Source of the DNA: an uncultured Clostridia bacterium
Lineage (GTDB): Bacteria > Bacillota > Clostridia > TANB77 > CAG-508
Direction of reading: 5' to 3'
DNA length: 64,000 bases
NCBI GenBank assembly: GCA_928721565.1
Contig: OV788638.1
Span: forward strand, 1,240,001 to 1,304,000
A program made the translations under genes and the position numbers. The notes under the pieces were generated by a model that worked only from the letters and a program-made list of their open reading frames with translations, was not told where the DNA came from and ran no database searches. The number at the start of each line of letters is the position of its first letter. Within the stretch, counting starts at the first letter, position 1. Positions 27,514 to 35,302 of this stretch are shown here, piece by piece.

Positions 27514-27604
27514 ATGCATAGATAAGACAATTAGGAAAATTAGGTTTATTCTGTTCAATTCAAGTGTTTTAGCTGAAAGTTTAAGAAACTATAATCGTTC
27601 TTAA
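27514..27604 (+). pseudogene. Broken small reading frame after the ABC operon
   Basis: A good ribosome site (AAGGAG) and ATG at 27514 are followed by only three codons before TAA. The +1 frame is open for about 28 codons (DKTIRKIRFILFNSSVLAES) to a TAA at about 27602. This is probably a decayed small gene; there is no CGG here. Weakly supported. Confidence 0.3.
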
Positions 27605-27624
27605 ATATTATAATACTATTGTCA

Positions 27625-27678
27625 AGGATGCAAATCATAGAATATAGCTCTATATTCACACATTTGCATCTTTGTTTT
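27625..27678 (+). terminator. Intrinsic terminator of the ABC exporter operon
   Basis: GATGCAAAT (27627-27635) pairs with ATTTGCATC (27662-27670), with an inner GAATATAG/CTATATTC hairpin and a T-rich tail. Confidence 0.85.
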
Positions 27679-27981
27679 ATTAGAAAAAAAATAATAAACT
27701 TCTAAATAATATAACTTGATATTAATAAGTAAGAAGGTAGGGGAATAAAAGAAAAAATTGTAAAAGTTACAAATATTTTTTAATAATCAAAAATTTTATA
27801 ATTATAAAAATAAATATTAAATGATAAATATAACTTTAATAAAACTAAAATTTAATCATAATAAAAGAAGAATAATAATTATAATTTTTAAAATAAAATC
27901 ATTGCGAAAGCTAATTTAAAAAAACATAAAATAATAAAATAATAAAATAGTAAATTATAATTGGATTCACTTTAACATATC
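27679..27981. other. AT-rich spacer without a gene
   Basis: About 300 bases that are almost pure A/T with no credible reading frame or structure. It lies between the exporter terminator and the 47-bp repeat at the prophage edge. Confidence 0.6.
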
Positions 27982-28028
27982 AATAAACAATAGAAGAGAG
28001 GTAGAAGTAGATATGGAAAAGTGTAAAA
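27982..28028 (+). repeat. 47-bp exact repeat, copy 2, at the prophage edge
   Basis: Identical to 21539-21585. The small frame MEKCKKRNTKHCAKSK starts at 28014 inside it and runs into the left attachment site. Rejoining it to sequence after 62983 gives a longer frame (see attL). Confidence 0.85.
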
Positions 28029-28040
28029 AAAGGAATACAA

Positions 28041-28060
28041 AACATTGCGCAAAATCAAAG
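28041..28060 (+). other. Candidate attL core
   Basis: AACATTGCGCAAAATCAAAG matches 62964-62983 with one G/A change. Joining the left host flank to the right host flank rebuilds ATTGCGCAAAA-TCAAAG-TTTTGTGCAAT, 11-bp inverted arms round a 6-bp spacer. It also extends the MEKCK frame to about 33 codons. Both support a tyrosine-recombinase site. Confidence 0.7.
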
Positions 28061-28103
28061 CTATTCGGCCATAAATGTAATATTTAATTTAATATAAAAT
28101 CAT

Positions 28104-28150
28104 AAAATACCAAAAAATTAGCCTTAGGGCTTTTAGTTTTTGGTATTTTT
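28104..28150. terminator. Strong terminator at the left prophage end
   Basis: A stem of about 18 bp (AAATACCAAAAA.TTAGCC with GGCTTTTAGTTTTTGGTATTT, one bulge) has a TTAG loop and A and T runs on both sides. It insulates the prophage from host transcription, or acts as an attenuator before the HTH gene. Confidence 0.8.
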
Positions 28151-28177
28151 GCATTTTCAATGTTGAAAGGAGGAAAT

Positions 28178-28369
28178 ATGTTAGGAAAAAACTTGAAAGT
28201 TATTAGAGAAAAGAAAGGTTACAGCAAAAGATATTTAGCTAAAATAAGTGGTATATCAAGAAAGACAATTGAAATTATTGAAAATAAAGATTCTAGTAAT
28301 ACTAAATTGAGTACTGTTGAAGCATTGGCAAAAGCATTAGAAGTTGAAACAAAAGAATTATTAAAGTAG
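28178..28369 (+). CDS. Small Xre-family HTH regulator
   Basis: The 63-residue protein is a single helix-turn-helix: LKVIREKKGYSKRYLAKISG, then SRKTIEIIENKDSSNTKLST. This is the form of a Cro or small repressor. ATG 28178 follows AAAGGAGG; the ATG at 28160 lies before that site. As the first prophage gene on the left it could control the early operon. Confidence 0.88.
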   Translation: MLGKNLKVIREKKGYSKRYLAKISGISRKTIEIIENKDSSNTKLSTVEALAKALEVETKELLK

Positions 28370-28386
28370 AAATTGGGGGTGAACTT

Positions 28387-28527
28387 ATGAAAAGGTATAG
28401 GATAGTTAACAAAGTGCAATTTATTAAAACAACAAGTATAACAATTTTAACCATAATAGAGTTGATAATGTTAATAAATAAAATACAAAGTTGTGGAATT
28501 TTATGGTTCTTTACAACAATGAGATAA
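28387..28527 (+). CDS. Small membrane protein (46 aa)
   Basis: A basic start (MKRYRIVNKVQF) is followed by one hydrophobic segment (about residues 15-31). GGGGGTG precedes the ATG. It lies between the HTH gene and the next small membrane protein. Function unknown. Confidence 0.55.
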   Translation: MKRYRIVNKVQFIKTTSITILTIIELIMLINKIQSCGILWFFTTMR

Positions 28528-28543
28528 AGAAGGAGGAGAGACT

Positions 28544-28786
28544 ATGAAGATAGCTTGTATAACCCATATAGCATTTATTTTACTGATATTGTGGAATTTT
28601 ATAATATTAATAAATCAAACAGAAGAATTTGAAAAAATTGCGAAAAAATATAGAGATTTGAACAGAATAAATATGAAAATGCTTATAAAAATACAATTAA
28701 TTATGATTGAAACTCTAACAGCAGAAGAAAAAATTAAAAAAATAGAAGAAGTTATTCAATTCAATAACCACACCGAACATGAATAA
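28544..28786 (+). CDS. Small membrane protein with a helical tail (80 aa)
   Basis: It has one hydrophobic segment (about residues 5-26) and then a charged helical tail (EKIAKKYRDLNRINMKML). The start follows AAGGAGGAG. No family is recognised. It belongs to the early prophage operon. Confidence 0.6.
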   Translation: MKIACITHIAFILLILWNFIILINQTEEFEKIAKKYRDLNRINMKMLIKIQLIMIETLTAEEKIKKIEEVIQFNNHTEHE

Positions 28787-28876
28787 CTCCTAAAAACATA
28801 CATACATAAATATATGATTTTCTAATTAATTATATCAAAAATCACTTAGAAAATCAAGAAAAAGAGAATAAATAAC

Positions 28877-29317
28877 ATGAAATGTAAAAATTTTAGATTC
28901 AGAACAAAAGATTATCAAAAATATATTTATTGTGTTAAGAAGAAAAAGAAAATTCAATATAACGAATGTAAAGAATGTAAATATAAAGAATACAAACAAG
29001 CAAAAGAAATAAAGAAAAAATCAAAGAAATTAAAAAAACTAGAAGATAACAGGTTTAGCATAATAACAGACAATTTAAAAGTTTGTTATATATGTAAAGA
29101 AAAACCAAAACAAGACTTAAATGAAGTTTTTGGAGGCAGTAATCGACAAATGAGCATGAAATACGGATTAGTTATACCGGTTTGCCGAGAATGTCATTCA
29201 AAATATGATCTTAATAAAGAATTGAGAGAAAAGTATCAGAAAGAAGCACAATTGAGATTTGAAGAAATACATAGTCATGAAGTGTTTATGAAAGAATTTA
29301 AGAAAAATTATTTATAG
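28877..29317 (+). CDS. HNH-like zinc-binding phage protein
   Basis: The 146-residue protein has an N-terminal cysteine cluster (CVKKKKKIQYNECKECKYK) and a second zinc site CYICKEKPK near residue 72 completed by CRECHSKYD near 116. The pattern and the following helical tail resemble phage HNH endonuclease or NinG-like recombination proteins. The ribosome site is weak (AAAGAG). Enzyme activity is not proven. Confidence 0.65.
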   Translation: MKCKNFRFRTKDYQKYIYCVKKKKKIQYNECKECKYKEYKQAKEIKKKSKKLKKLEDNRFSIITDNLKVCYICKEKPKQDLNEVFGGSNRQMSMKYGLVIPVCRECHSKYDLNKELREKYQKEAQLRFEEIHSHEVFMKEFKKNYL

Positions 29318-29329
29318 GAGGAAAATAAA

Positions 29330-30217
29330 ATGAATAAATTAAAAAAATACGAAGAATATACGAAAGAAGAATTTGCTAGATTAAGCTATGAAGAAAAAGA
29401 AGAGATAAAAGGAAGATATTATTTAAGAAAAGCGGGAAAATTTACTTTAATTGGTACGATAGGAATATTTGCGATTGTAACTATAATAAAAAGTTTTACA
29501 ACAATACCAACTGGATATGTTGGTGTAAAGACAAGGTTTGGACAAGTTCAAGATACAGTTATACAAGAAGGGTTAAATTTTAAAATACCATATGTAGAGA
29601 AAATTGTAAAAATAGATTGTAAAACTCAAAAATGTGAATATGAGATGGAAGCAAGTTCAAAAGACTTACAAAAAGTATCAAATATAAAAGTAGCTGTTAA
29701 TTATAATGTAGATAAATCAAAAGCGAACACATTGTATAGAAAAATAGGAAAAGACTTTAAGGGAGTTGTTATTGAACCAGCGATATATGAAAGTGTAAAG
29801 CAAGGTATGAGCCAATATACTGCAGAAGAATTAATTGCTAAAAGGAGCGAAGTTTCAAATATCATTGTAACTTTATTAACAGAAAAATTAGAAAGTAGAG
29901 GAATAACAATAACAGCATTAAATATTACAGATTTTAGTTTTTCACAAGAATTTGATGATGCAATAGAAAAGAAACAAGTAACAGAGCAACAAACCCAACA
30001 AGCAAAATATGAATTAGAAAAAGCAAAGGTGGAAAATGAAAAGAAAATAGAAAATGCAAAAACAGAAGCGGAAGTAATGAAACAACAAAATGAACAAATA
30101 ACAGAGCAAACGCTTAAATTGAAAGAATTAGAAAATCAATCAGCATTAATAGAAAAATGGAACGGACAATTACCAACAACAGTAACAGATGATGTTTTAT
30201 CTATATTAAATAAATAA
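29330..30217 (+). CDS. SPFH (prohibitin/HflC-like) membrane protein
   Basis: The 295 residues have an N-terminal acidic segment, a membrane segment (about 37-56), and an SPFH domain (TIPTGYVGVKTRFGQ, then IQEGLNFKIPYVEKI). A long C-terminal coiled coil (about residues 215-270) follows. SPFH proteins form membrane ring scaffolds and often control proteolysis. In phages they may protect phage proteins from host FtsH, as for lambda with HflKC. AGGAGG precedes the ATG. Confidence 0.85.
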   Translation: MNKLKKYEEYTKEEFARLSYEEKEEIKGRYYLRKAGKFTLIGTIGIFAIVTIIKSFTTIPTGYVGVKTRFGQVQDTVIQEGLNFKIPYVEKIVKIDCKTQKCEYEMEASSKDLQKVSNIKVAVNYNVDKSKANTLYRKIGKDFKGVVIEPAIYESVKQGMSQYTAEELIAKRSEVSNIIVTLLTEKLESRGITITALNITDFSFSQEFDDAIEKKQVTEQQTQQAKYELEKAKVENEKKIENAKTEAEVMKQQNEQITEQTLKLKELENQSALIEKWNGQLPTTVTDDVLSILNK

Positions 30218-30301
30218 TTACATAAGAAGATAAGGAAAGACAACTGGGGATAGACACATATGAGTTTATCCCTTTTAAATTTTTACGAAAGGATAAATAA
30301 A

Positions 30302-30842
30302 ATGACATACATAGAATTAATAAATGCTTTTGAGAAGTGGCTCGAAACTAATCATTTGCCAAGTGTGGCTCAATTATTATGGTACAAATTAGTATCGTTA
30401 TTTAATAAAGCTATGTGGTGTGAATGGATTACAGTAGATAACTACAGATTGATGGCACTCTTAGATGTAAAACGTGAGGCAACTTTTATATCATATAGAG
30501 ATAAATTAATAGAAGCGGGACTTTTTGAATATAAAAAAGGAAAAAAAGGAAGTCCGAACAAATATAAAATTTGTACTGTCAATTTTGAAAGTACAAATAG
30601 TAGTATAAAGAGTAGTGCAAATAGTAGTATAAAGCGGAGTAAAAACAGTAGTAGATACCGCAGACATAATAGATAAAGACAAAGACATTTATATTATTTT
30701 ATTTAATAAATATAAAAAACAAATCGAAAATGGATTTGGACTTATTGAATCGGTACGAGCTTGTCAAAAAGAAGATAGCTTTCAAAAATTAGAAAGAGAG
30801 TCTCAAGATAAGCTTAGAAATGAGTTAATGAAAATATTTTAG
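30302..30842 (+). CDS. DnaD-like phage replication initiator, needs +1 shift at CGG
   Basis: The first frame gives a winged-helix domain (LPSVAQLLWYKLVSLFNKAM, then ALLDVKREATFISYRDKLIE) followed by KKGSPNKYKICTVNF, as in phage DnaD-like initiators. It then meets CGG at 30635 and a stop soon after. Skipping the C gives the expected linker and C-terminal helix (KGVKTVVDTADIIDKDKD, then ILFNKYKKQIENGFG) to TAG at 30840. This is one of eight identical CGG breaks. ATG 30302 follows GAAAGG; an upstream ATG at 30260 lacks a site. Confidence 0.75.
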
Positions 30843-30858
30843 AAAAAGAGGTAAACAT

Positions 30859-31041
30859 ATGAAAAATAAAGGAATAGATATAAAAAACTATTTATCAACA
30901 GAGAGATATACAACTAGAAAAGAATTAATGGAAAAAACAGGACTTGGTGATAGAGAAGTAAGAAGTAAAATAAGTGAATTAAAAAAGGAAAGAGTAGTAA
31001 TTTATAGTAGCAGTAAAGCAGGATATAGATTAGCAAAATAA
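30859..31041 (+). CDS. Small winged-helix protein (60 aa)
   Basis: The protein has a helix-turn-helix (RKELMEKTGLGDREVRSKIS) followed by a wing (RVVIYSSSKAGYRLAK). It may regulate early genes or assist replication. It is preceded by AAAGAGG. It follows the initiator by 16 bp. Confidence 0.7.
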   Translation: MKNKGIDIKNYLSTERYTTRKELMEKTGLGDREVRSKISELKKERVVIYSSSKAGYRLAK

Positions 31042-31050
31042 TTAAAGAGT

Positions 31051-31224
31051 ATGAGTCAACATGAAAGAGACGAGGAAATAAAATTAGTAACACACAGTTT
31101 AAATGATTGCAAGTCAAGAACAAAACAACTGAATAAACAAAAAAGAAAGTATATAGCGTATCTTAAGAAAGCTGAAAAGATCATGTTAGAAGAAAACATG
31201 AATCATATACCAAGAATCGATTAG
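31051..31224 (+). CDS. Small charged helical protein (57 aa)
   Basis: The short frame from ATG 31051 is rich in K, E and N and is predicted to be helical (TKQLNKQKRKYIAYLKKAEK). It fits tightly between its neighbours (10 bp on each side). No family is recognised. Confidence 0.5.
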   Translation: MSQHERDEEIKLVTHSLNDCKSRTKQLNKQKRKYIAYLKKAEKIMLEENMNHIPRID

Positions 31225-31234
31225 GAGGAGAACA

Positions 31235-31516
31235 ATGTTAAAAATCTTAGATATAAAGTACAGAAAAGAACCGATAAAACATACAAAGTTGCAGCATTTT
31301 GAAGAAAAAAACAATCTTGTAAAAAGAAAAGCAGACAAGTTGTATGATTATTATATTTGCGACAATTGTGGTTCAGAAATAAGACTAGATATAAAACAAA
31401 CAGAAAGAAGTGGAGGAATAGCAATATTACCAAATTCGCTTACTAAGTGCGGAGAATTGAAAGTAGTATTATGCAATAAGTGTGTTAAAGATGTTTTAAA
31501 ACAATTAGAAAAATAA
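31235..31516 (+). CDS. Zinc-ribbon-like phage protein (93 aa)
   Basis: It has CDNC near residue 43 and CNKC near residue 82, with a strand region between, suggesting a zinc site. AGGAGG precedes the start. Function unknown. Confidence 0.6.
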   Translation: MLKILDIKYRKEPIKHTKLQHFEEKNNLVKRKADKLYDYYICDNCGSEIRLDIKQTERSGGIAILPNSLTKCGELKVVLCNKCVKDVLKQLEK

Positions 31517-31538
31517 AGATACAAAGGAGATTGATGAA

Positions 31539-31955
31539 GTGAAAATAGATAATGTAGATGAAGTAAAGGAATTGCTAGTTGATATTGATATATTATTTAG
31601 CAATTTAGACGATATAAAGAAAGAGTTGGAAGAAAAGATAAGACAGAAAGAAGCGGAACAAGAGGATTATTTACATGAAATAGAGCTAGGAAATTTAAAT
31701 GGAATACAACTTACAGGAGTCGCAAAACAATTGAAACAAACAAGGAAAGAGAGAAGAGTATTTAAAGACAAGTTGGATTTAATAAATACTCTAAAAGGAT
31801 ATACTGACAAATATATTACAAAAGGGATTATTGGAGATACAAAACAAGCCATCAAGAATATTGAAATGTTGGAATCTAATCATAAAACAAGAGAATATGT
31901 TCCAAGAATAATAAAAAATTTGCGATGTGCTAAAAAGAGAAAAGGAGATGAATGA
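31539..31955 (+). CDS. Coiled-coil phage protein (138 aa), GTG start
   Basis: The product is highly helical with two charged coiled-coil regions (about 15-45 and 65-90) and a basic end. The GTG at 31539 lies 9 nt after AAAGGAG; the nearby ATG leads to an immediate stop. Its TGA overlaps the next start. Function unknown. Confidence 0.6.
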   Translation: MKIDNVDEVKELLVDIDILFSNLDDIKKELEEKIRQKEAEQEDYLHEIELGNLNGIQLTGVAKQLKQTRKERRVFKDKLDLINTLKGYTDKYITKGIIGDTKQAIKNIEMLESNHKTREYVPRIIKNLRCAKKRKGDE

Positions 31956-32362
31956 TTATGGCTGATGTATCAGATAACGAAGAATTAATAGCAACAAGAA
32001 AGTTGCATGGATTAGATGATGATTTATTTAAAGAAGATAAAATTGAAACAGGAGAATATGTAAGGACAAACATAGGAGTTATAGGAAAAGTTATAAAAGC
32101 ATTAAAGAATAGAATATTTTTAGATTGCTTAGGATATGCAGTGCAAAAAAAAGACATAGTAAAACACAGCAAAATAATATCAGAAGTTATAGATGTTGGA
32201 GATTACGTAAACGGGAAACTAATACACAAAATAGATAAAGGACCAAATTATTGTTATTTATATTACGGAAATTGTAAGACATTTGTAGATTATCAAATAC
32301 AAACAATACTAACAAAAGAAAGTTATATGGCTAATTGCTATAAATTAGGAGGTAGAGAATAA
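31952..32362 (+). CDS. Hypothetical phage protein (136 aa)
   Basis: The mixed alpha/beta product has an acidic start and a middle region with FLDCLGYAVQKKDI and GDYVNGKLIHKID. No family is recognised. ATG 31952 overlaps the previous stop; ATG 31958 is an alternative with better spacing to AAAGGAG. Confidence 0.55.
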   Translation: MIMADVSDNEELIATRKLHGLDDDLFKEDKIETGEYVRTNIGVIGKVIKALKNRIFLDCLGYAVQKKDIVKHSKIISEVIDVGDYVNGKLIHKIDKGPNYCYLYYGNCKTFVDYQIQTILTKESYMANCYKLGGRE

Positions 32363-32727
32363 TGAATTTAAACGAGGCAATAAAAATACACAATGAATTA
32401 TACGACAAAGAAGAAATTAAGAAATATTGTGAAGCTCTGCATATAATATGTGAGAAAATGCGAGATTGCAAGCCAAAGAAAGAATATTATAAGTCGTCTA
32501 TAATTAAAGATTACTATATAGAGTTACCTTATATAGAATTAACAATAAGTAATGGGAAGGCTATTTATAAAAAACATGGTTATAGTTGTTCGAGCAAATA
32601 TAAAGATAGAAAAACAGAAAGCAAATATTGTTTAAGTCTTTGTGGAAAGAAAAGAGAAGAAATAGAAGATTTTATAGAAAGGGAAATAGCAGAAGATAAT
32701 TTAAAAGCAGGAGGAAAAAATGAATAG
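32362..32727 (+). CDS. Hypothetical phage protein (121 aa)
   Basis: The protein is charged, with several cysteines (about residues 24, 30, 37, 74) but no clear zinc pattern. TAGGAGG precedes the ATG. It overlaps the YopX gene by 8 bp. Function unknown. Confidence 0.55.
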   Translation: MNLNEAIKIHNELYDKEEIKKYCEALHIICEKMRDCKPKKEYYKSSIIKDYYIELPYIELTISNGKAIYKKHGYSCSSKYKDRKTESKYCLSLCGKKREEIEDFIEREIAEDNLKAGGKNE

Positions 32728-33094
32728 AGAAATAAAGTTTAGAGTATGGGACGTAGAAAATAAAGAAATGTTAAAAGTGCAAGAATTGGATTTTGAACCA
32801 ACATTTTATGATGGAAGAATAGCTATTAGACCGGATAAATATAATGACTATTTTGACACAGAAGATATGATTTTAATGCAATACACAGGATTACACGATA
32901 AAAACGGAAAAGAAATATATGAAGGAGATATAGTAAACTATGAAAACATGACAGGAAAAATAATATTTCTTAATGCAAGTTTCATAATGTCAGACTTTGA
33001 AGAAACAGAAGAATGGGAATTAGGAGTTATCAATGAAGAAATAGAAGTAATTGGAAATATCTACGAAAATAGTGAGTTATTAGAAGGAGAATAG
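32720..33094 (+). CDS. YopX-family phage protein
   Basis: The start NREIKFRVWDVENKEML and the middle LMQYTGLHDKNGKEIYEGDI are diagnostic for the YopX family, common in Firmicute prophages with an unknown role. The 124-residue length is usual. AGGAGG precedes the ATG. Confidence 0.92.
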   Translation: MNREIKFRVWDVENKEMLKVQELDFEPTFYDGRIAIRPDKYNDYFDTEDMILMQYTGLHDKNGKEIYEGDIVNYENMTGKIIFLNASFIMSDFEETEEWELGVINEEIEVIGNIYENSELLEGE

Positions 33095-33096
33095 AT

Positions 33097-33264
33097 ATGT
33101 TAAAAACATTAATAGGAAAAAGAGTTGCAACATACGATGGACATATTGGAGTAGTAATAAAACATTTTAAACCAACAGGAAGAGATATGACAGTACATAT
33201 AAAACAAGACGATGGGCGAATATGGTATTGCCCTGAAAGCAATATTGTAGAAGTAAAGGAGTAA
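33097..33264 (+). CDS. Small beta-rich protein (55 aa)
   Basis: The frame from ATG 33097 encodes a short SH3-like set of strands (GKRVATYDGHIGVVIKHF, then DDGRIWYCPESNIVEV). GGAGAAT precedes the start. It fits tightly between its neighbours. Confidence 0.55.
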   Translation: MLKTLIGKRVATYDGHIGVVIKHFKPTGRDMTVHIKQDDGRIWYCPESNIVEVKE

Positions 33265-33266
33265 AA

Positions 33267-33530
33267 ATGAGTGAAGAAGAAAAAATGAAAATGGCAATGG
33301 ATTTTGTAAAACAAGGAATTGATTTAGAAGATGTTGAAAAATGGGCGTCAGAGATATATAAAGATTTAAAACCGTTTTTTGATTTAGTAAAAAAGAACAA
33401 GAAAATAATTGATAAATATTGCAAAAGAAAGGATAAAGAAGATGAATACAACAATAGAAAATGTAGTAGAAATAATATGTTTTACGATAATAACTCTAGT
33501 TGTAATAACAGTGATGGTAATGATGAGTAG
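33267..33530 (+). CDS. Hypothetical helical protein (87 aa) overlapping the next gene
   Basis: The first 55 residues are a plausible helical protein (MAMDFVKQGIDLEDVEKWAS). The last 30, rich in N and D, arise from reading through the start of the next gene, which overlaps by 89 bp. This long overlap suggests a lost stop codon near 33446. AAAGGAG precedes the start. Confidence 0.5.
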   Translation: MSEEEKMKMAMDFVKQGIDLEDVEKWASEIYKDLKPFFDLVKKNKKIIDKYCKRKDKEDEYNNRKCSRNNMFYDNNSSCNNSDGNDE

Positions 33531-33630
33531 TAAAGATGAACAAATAAAATTATTAGAACAAAGCTTAAATGAGCAAATAGAAGAAAAGCAAGTATATATG
33601 AATATGCTTGAAGAAGAGAGGAGCAAGTAA
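33442..33630 (+). CDS. Small membrane protein with a coiled-coil tail (62 aa)
   Basis: I start it at ATG 33442 after GAAAGGATAAAG. It has one membrane segment (about residues 8-28) and a charged helix (KDEQIKLLEQSLNEQIEEKQ). This arrangement is seen in small phage membrane proteins of unknown role. Confidence 0.6.
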   Translation: MNTTIENVVEIICFTIITLVVITVMVMMSSKDEQIKLLEQSLNEQIEEKQVYMNMLEEERSK

Positions 33631-33633
33631 GAT

Positions 33634-33891
33634 ATGAAAAAAATAATAATAAGTTTATTGATAATAATAGGAATTGTGTTAACTGGTTGGTTATTAAAAG
33701 ATGTAACAATATCAAATAATTATGCAGAAAATGAAAGATTTGTAATAATACAGCAGAGGTATGATGAAAAAGTTATGTATGACAAAGAAACGAAAGTTGA
33801 ATATTTTATGTTTGGTGGCTTTAGAGATGGTGGAGGAATAACAGTATTAGTAGACAAAGACGGAAAACCATTATTATACGGAGAGGAGTAA
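33634..33891 (+). CDS. Small membrane-anchored protein (85 aa)
   Basis: It has an N-terminal membrane segment (about residues 4-22) and then a short outer domain ending GGGITVLVDKDGKPLLYGEE, a pattern I have seen described for DUF-type exported phage proteins. GAGGAG precedes the start. Confidence 0.6.
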   Translation: MKKIIISLLIIIGIVLTGWLLKDVTISNNYAENERFVIIQQRYDEKVMYDKETKVEYFMFGGFRDGGGITVLVDKDGKPLLYGEE

Positions 33892-33898
33892 ATAAAAC

Positions 33899-34084
33899 AT
33901 GAATGAAAAGGAAAAAGAAAAATACATTTTAAAATTTATATATAGAATTTTGACAGATAGTAGAAATCAAAATAGATATTGTACAACAATGTTTGGAAAT
34001 TTAAATGAAGATAAAACAGTAAGATTAGGAGACTGTATAAGGTATCTAGAAAATAAGTATCAAGAATTATTTGGAGAGGAGTAA
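33899..34084 (+). CDS. Hypothetical phage protein (61 aa)
   Basis: A short helical protein with the segment RLGDCIRYLENKYQELFG at its end. GAGGAG precedes it. No family is recognised. Confidence 0.55.
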   Translation: MNEKEKEKYILKFIYRILTDSRNQNRYCTTMFGNLNEDKTVRLGDCIRYLENKYQELFGEE

Positions 34085-34090
34085 TACATA

Positions 34091-34327
34091 ATGAAAGAAA
34101 AAACAGCAGATGAGATGTTTAAAGAATTGGGATATGAAAAAGAAGATGAAAAAGAAATTGCACCAAAATACAAAGGAAATATTGTATACAGACATAAAAG
34201 AAATCCTTTTAAAGAAGTTATATTTTTAATAGATAAAAAAGAAGTAGAATTTAACAGTATTAATTTATTAACATTAAAAATATTACAAGCAATAAATAAG
34301 AAAGCAGAGGAATTAGGATGGATTTAG
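34091..34327 (+). CDS. Hypothetical phage protein (78 aa)
   Basis: It begins TADEMFKELGYEKEDEKE, a start common to small phage proteins, followed by a beta region. GAGGAG precedes it, and it overlaps the next gene by 10 bp. Confidence 0.6.
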   Translation: MKEKTADEMFKELGYEKEDEKEIAPKYKGNIVYRHKRNPFKEVIFLIDKKEVEFNSINLLTLKILQAINKKAEELGWI

Positions 34328-34593
34328 AAGAAATATTTGCAGAAATAAAAACTCTTACCACAGGAATATATTATAAACAATTTAAAGAGTTGGTAGAAAG
34401 TATATTAAAAATACCCTTTAGACAAAGATATAGATATACGGTAATATGTAAAGAAAATGTTTATAAAGAATGCAAAAAAATTGCAGATTATTTTGAGATA
34501 AAAACAGTTAAATCTGATTACTTACCGGATAATACATTAATGATTTTATACAAAAATAAAATTTTAAGAGGTGTTTTAAGTGAAAGAAAATGA
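34318..34593 (+). CDS. Hypothetical phage protein (91 aa)
   Basis: The alpha/beta product has no recognised motif. Its start lies within the end of the preceding gene after AGAGGAATTAGG, which indicates coupled translation. Its last codons overlap the interrupted zinc-ribbon gene. Confidence 0.55.
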   Translation: MDLEEIFAEIKTLTTGIYYKQFKELVESILKIPFRQRYRYTVICKENVYKECKKIADYFEIKTVKSDYLPDNTLMILYKNKILRGVLSERK

Positions 34594-34813
34594 AATGAAA
34601 ACAGAAGGATATTTCATTGAAGAAGAATTGAGATGTCCCATATGTAAAAGTAAGAAAATATCAATATTAGAAACATTTCAGGTTTGACAAGAGAGAAAAA
34701 TGGGAGGTAAAAAAATATATGATAAAAATATTAGTTTAACACCATTAGGAAGAGTTTTTCATTCATATAAATGTAGAAAATGTGGTTGGGAAAGTATTAA
34801 TTTTGATGAGTAA
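34580..34813 (+). CDS. Zinc-ribbon protein interrupted by an in-frame TGA
   Basis: From GTG 34580 the frame reads 35 codons with CPICKSKK, meets TGA at 34685-34687, and continues in the same frame for 41 codons with CRKCGWESINFDE to TAA. The two cysteine pairs lie on opposite sides of the TGA, so only the joined product would make a four-cysteine zinc ribbon. This is a nonsense mutation or a read-through site. TGA clearly ends other genes here, so it is not a general reassignment. Confidence 0.55.
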
Positions 34814-34825
34814 GGAGACGTTTAA

Positions 34826-35302
34826 GTGAAAGAAAATAGTAATGAAATTGAATGCAATTCTATAGAAGAAGATATAGAAATAATAGAAAGTATAATTGAA
34901 GAATATGAAAACTGTTCTGTACCAGAAGTAGATATGCAAGTAAATGTAACTTTTAGAGAAAAACAAAATAATGCATTAAATCATATTTTATCAGATTATA
35001 AAAGAGTATTAAAAGAGAATGAACACAAAACAGAGAAAATAGAAAATCAAAAAGCTGAATTAGCAATATTAAATAAAAAACAAAAAGATCTTAATAAATT
35101 ACAAAATACATTAAGCTCATATAAAGGACAATTTATAAAACAAGAAAAAGAGAATAAAAAAATAAATAGTTTAATAAGAAAATTAAAAAAGGATAGTAAA
35201 GAGCGACAATGGATACAGACGGTAGATGATGAATATTTGGCTTATACTGAAAAGGCAATGTATGCAGATGAGTTATTATCATTTTTGAGAGGTGAGGAAT
35301 AA
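34826..35302 (+). CDS. Coiled-coil phage protein (158 aa), GTG start
   Basis: The acidic N-terminus is followed by a long coiled coil (about residues 45-125, rich in K, E, N and L). AAGGAG lies nine bases before the GTG. No family is recognised; its place among early genes suggests an accessory role. Confidence 0.6.
   Translation: MKENSNEIECNSIEEDIEIIESIIEEYENCSVPEVDMQVNVTFREKQNNALNHILSDYKRVLKENEHKTEKIENQKAELAILNKKQKDLNKLQNTLSSYKGQFIKQEKENKKINSLIRKLKKDSKERQWIQTVDDEYLAYTEKAMYADELLSFLRGEE

Noticed and set aside
27530..27600. tRNA-like TTCAATTC sequence near the prophage edge
   Set aside because: No acceptor, D or anticodon stems can be drawn around it.
34685..34687. TGA reassigned to an amino acid
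   Set aside because: TGA is the natural end of several genes here (for example at 31955, 37204 and 47831), so a general reassignment is not supported.
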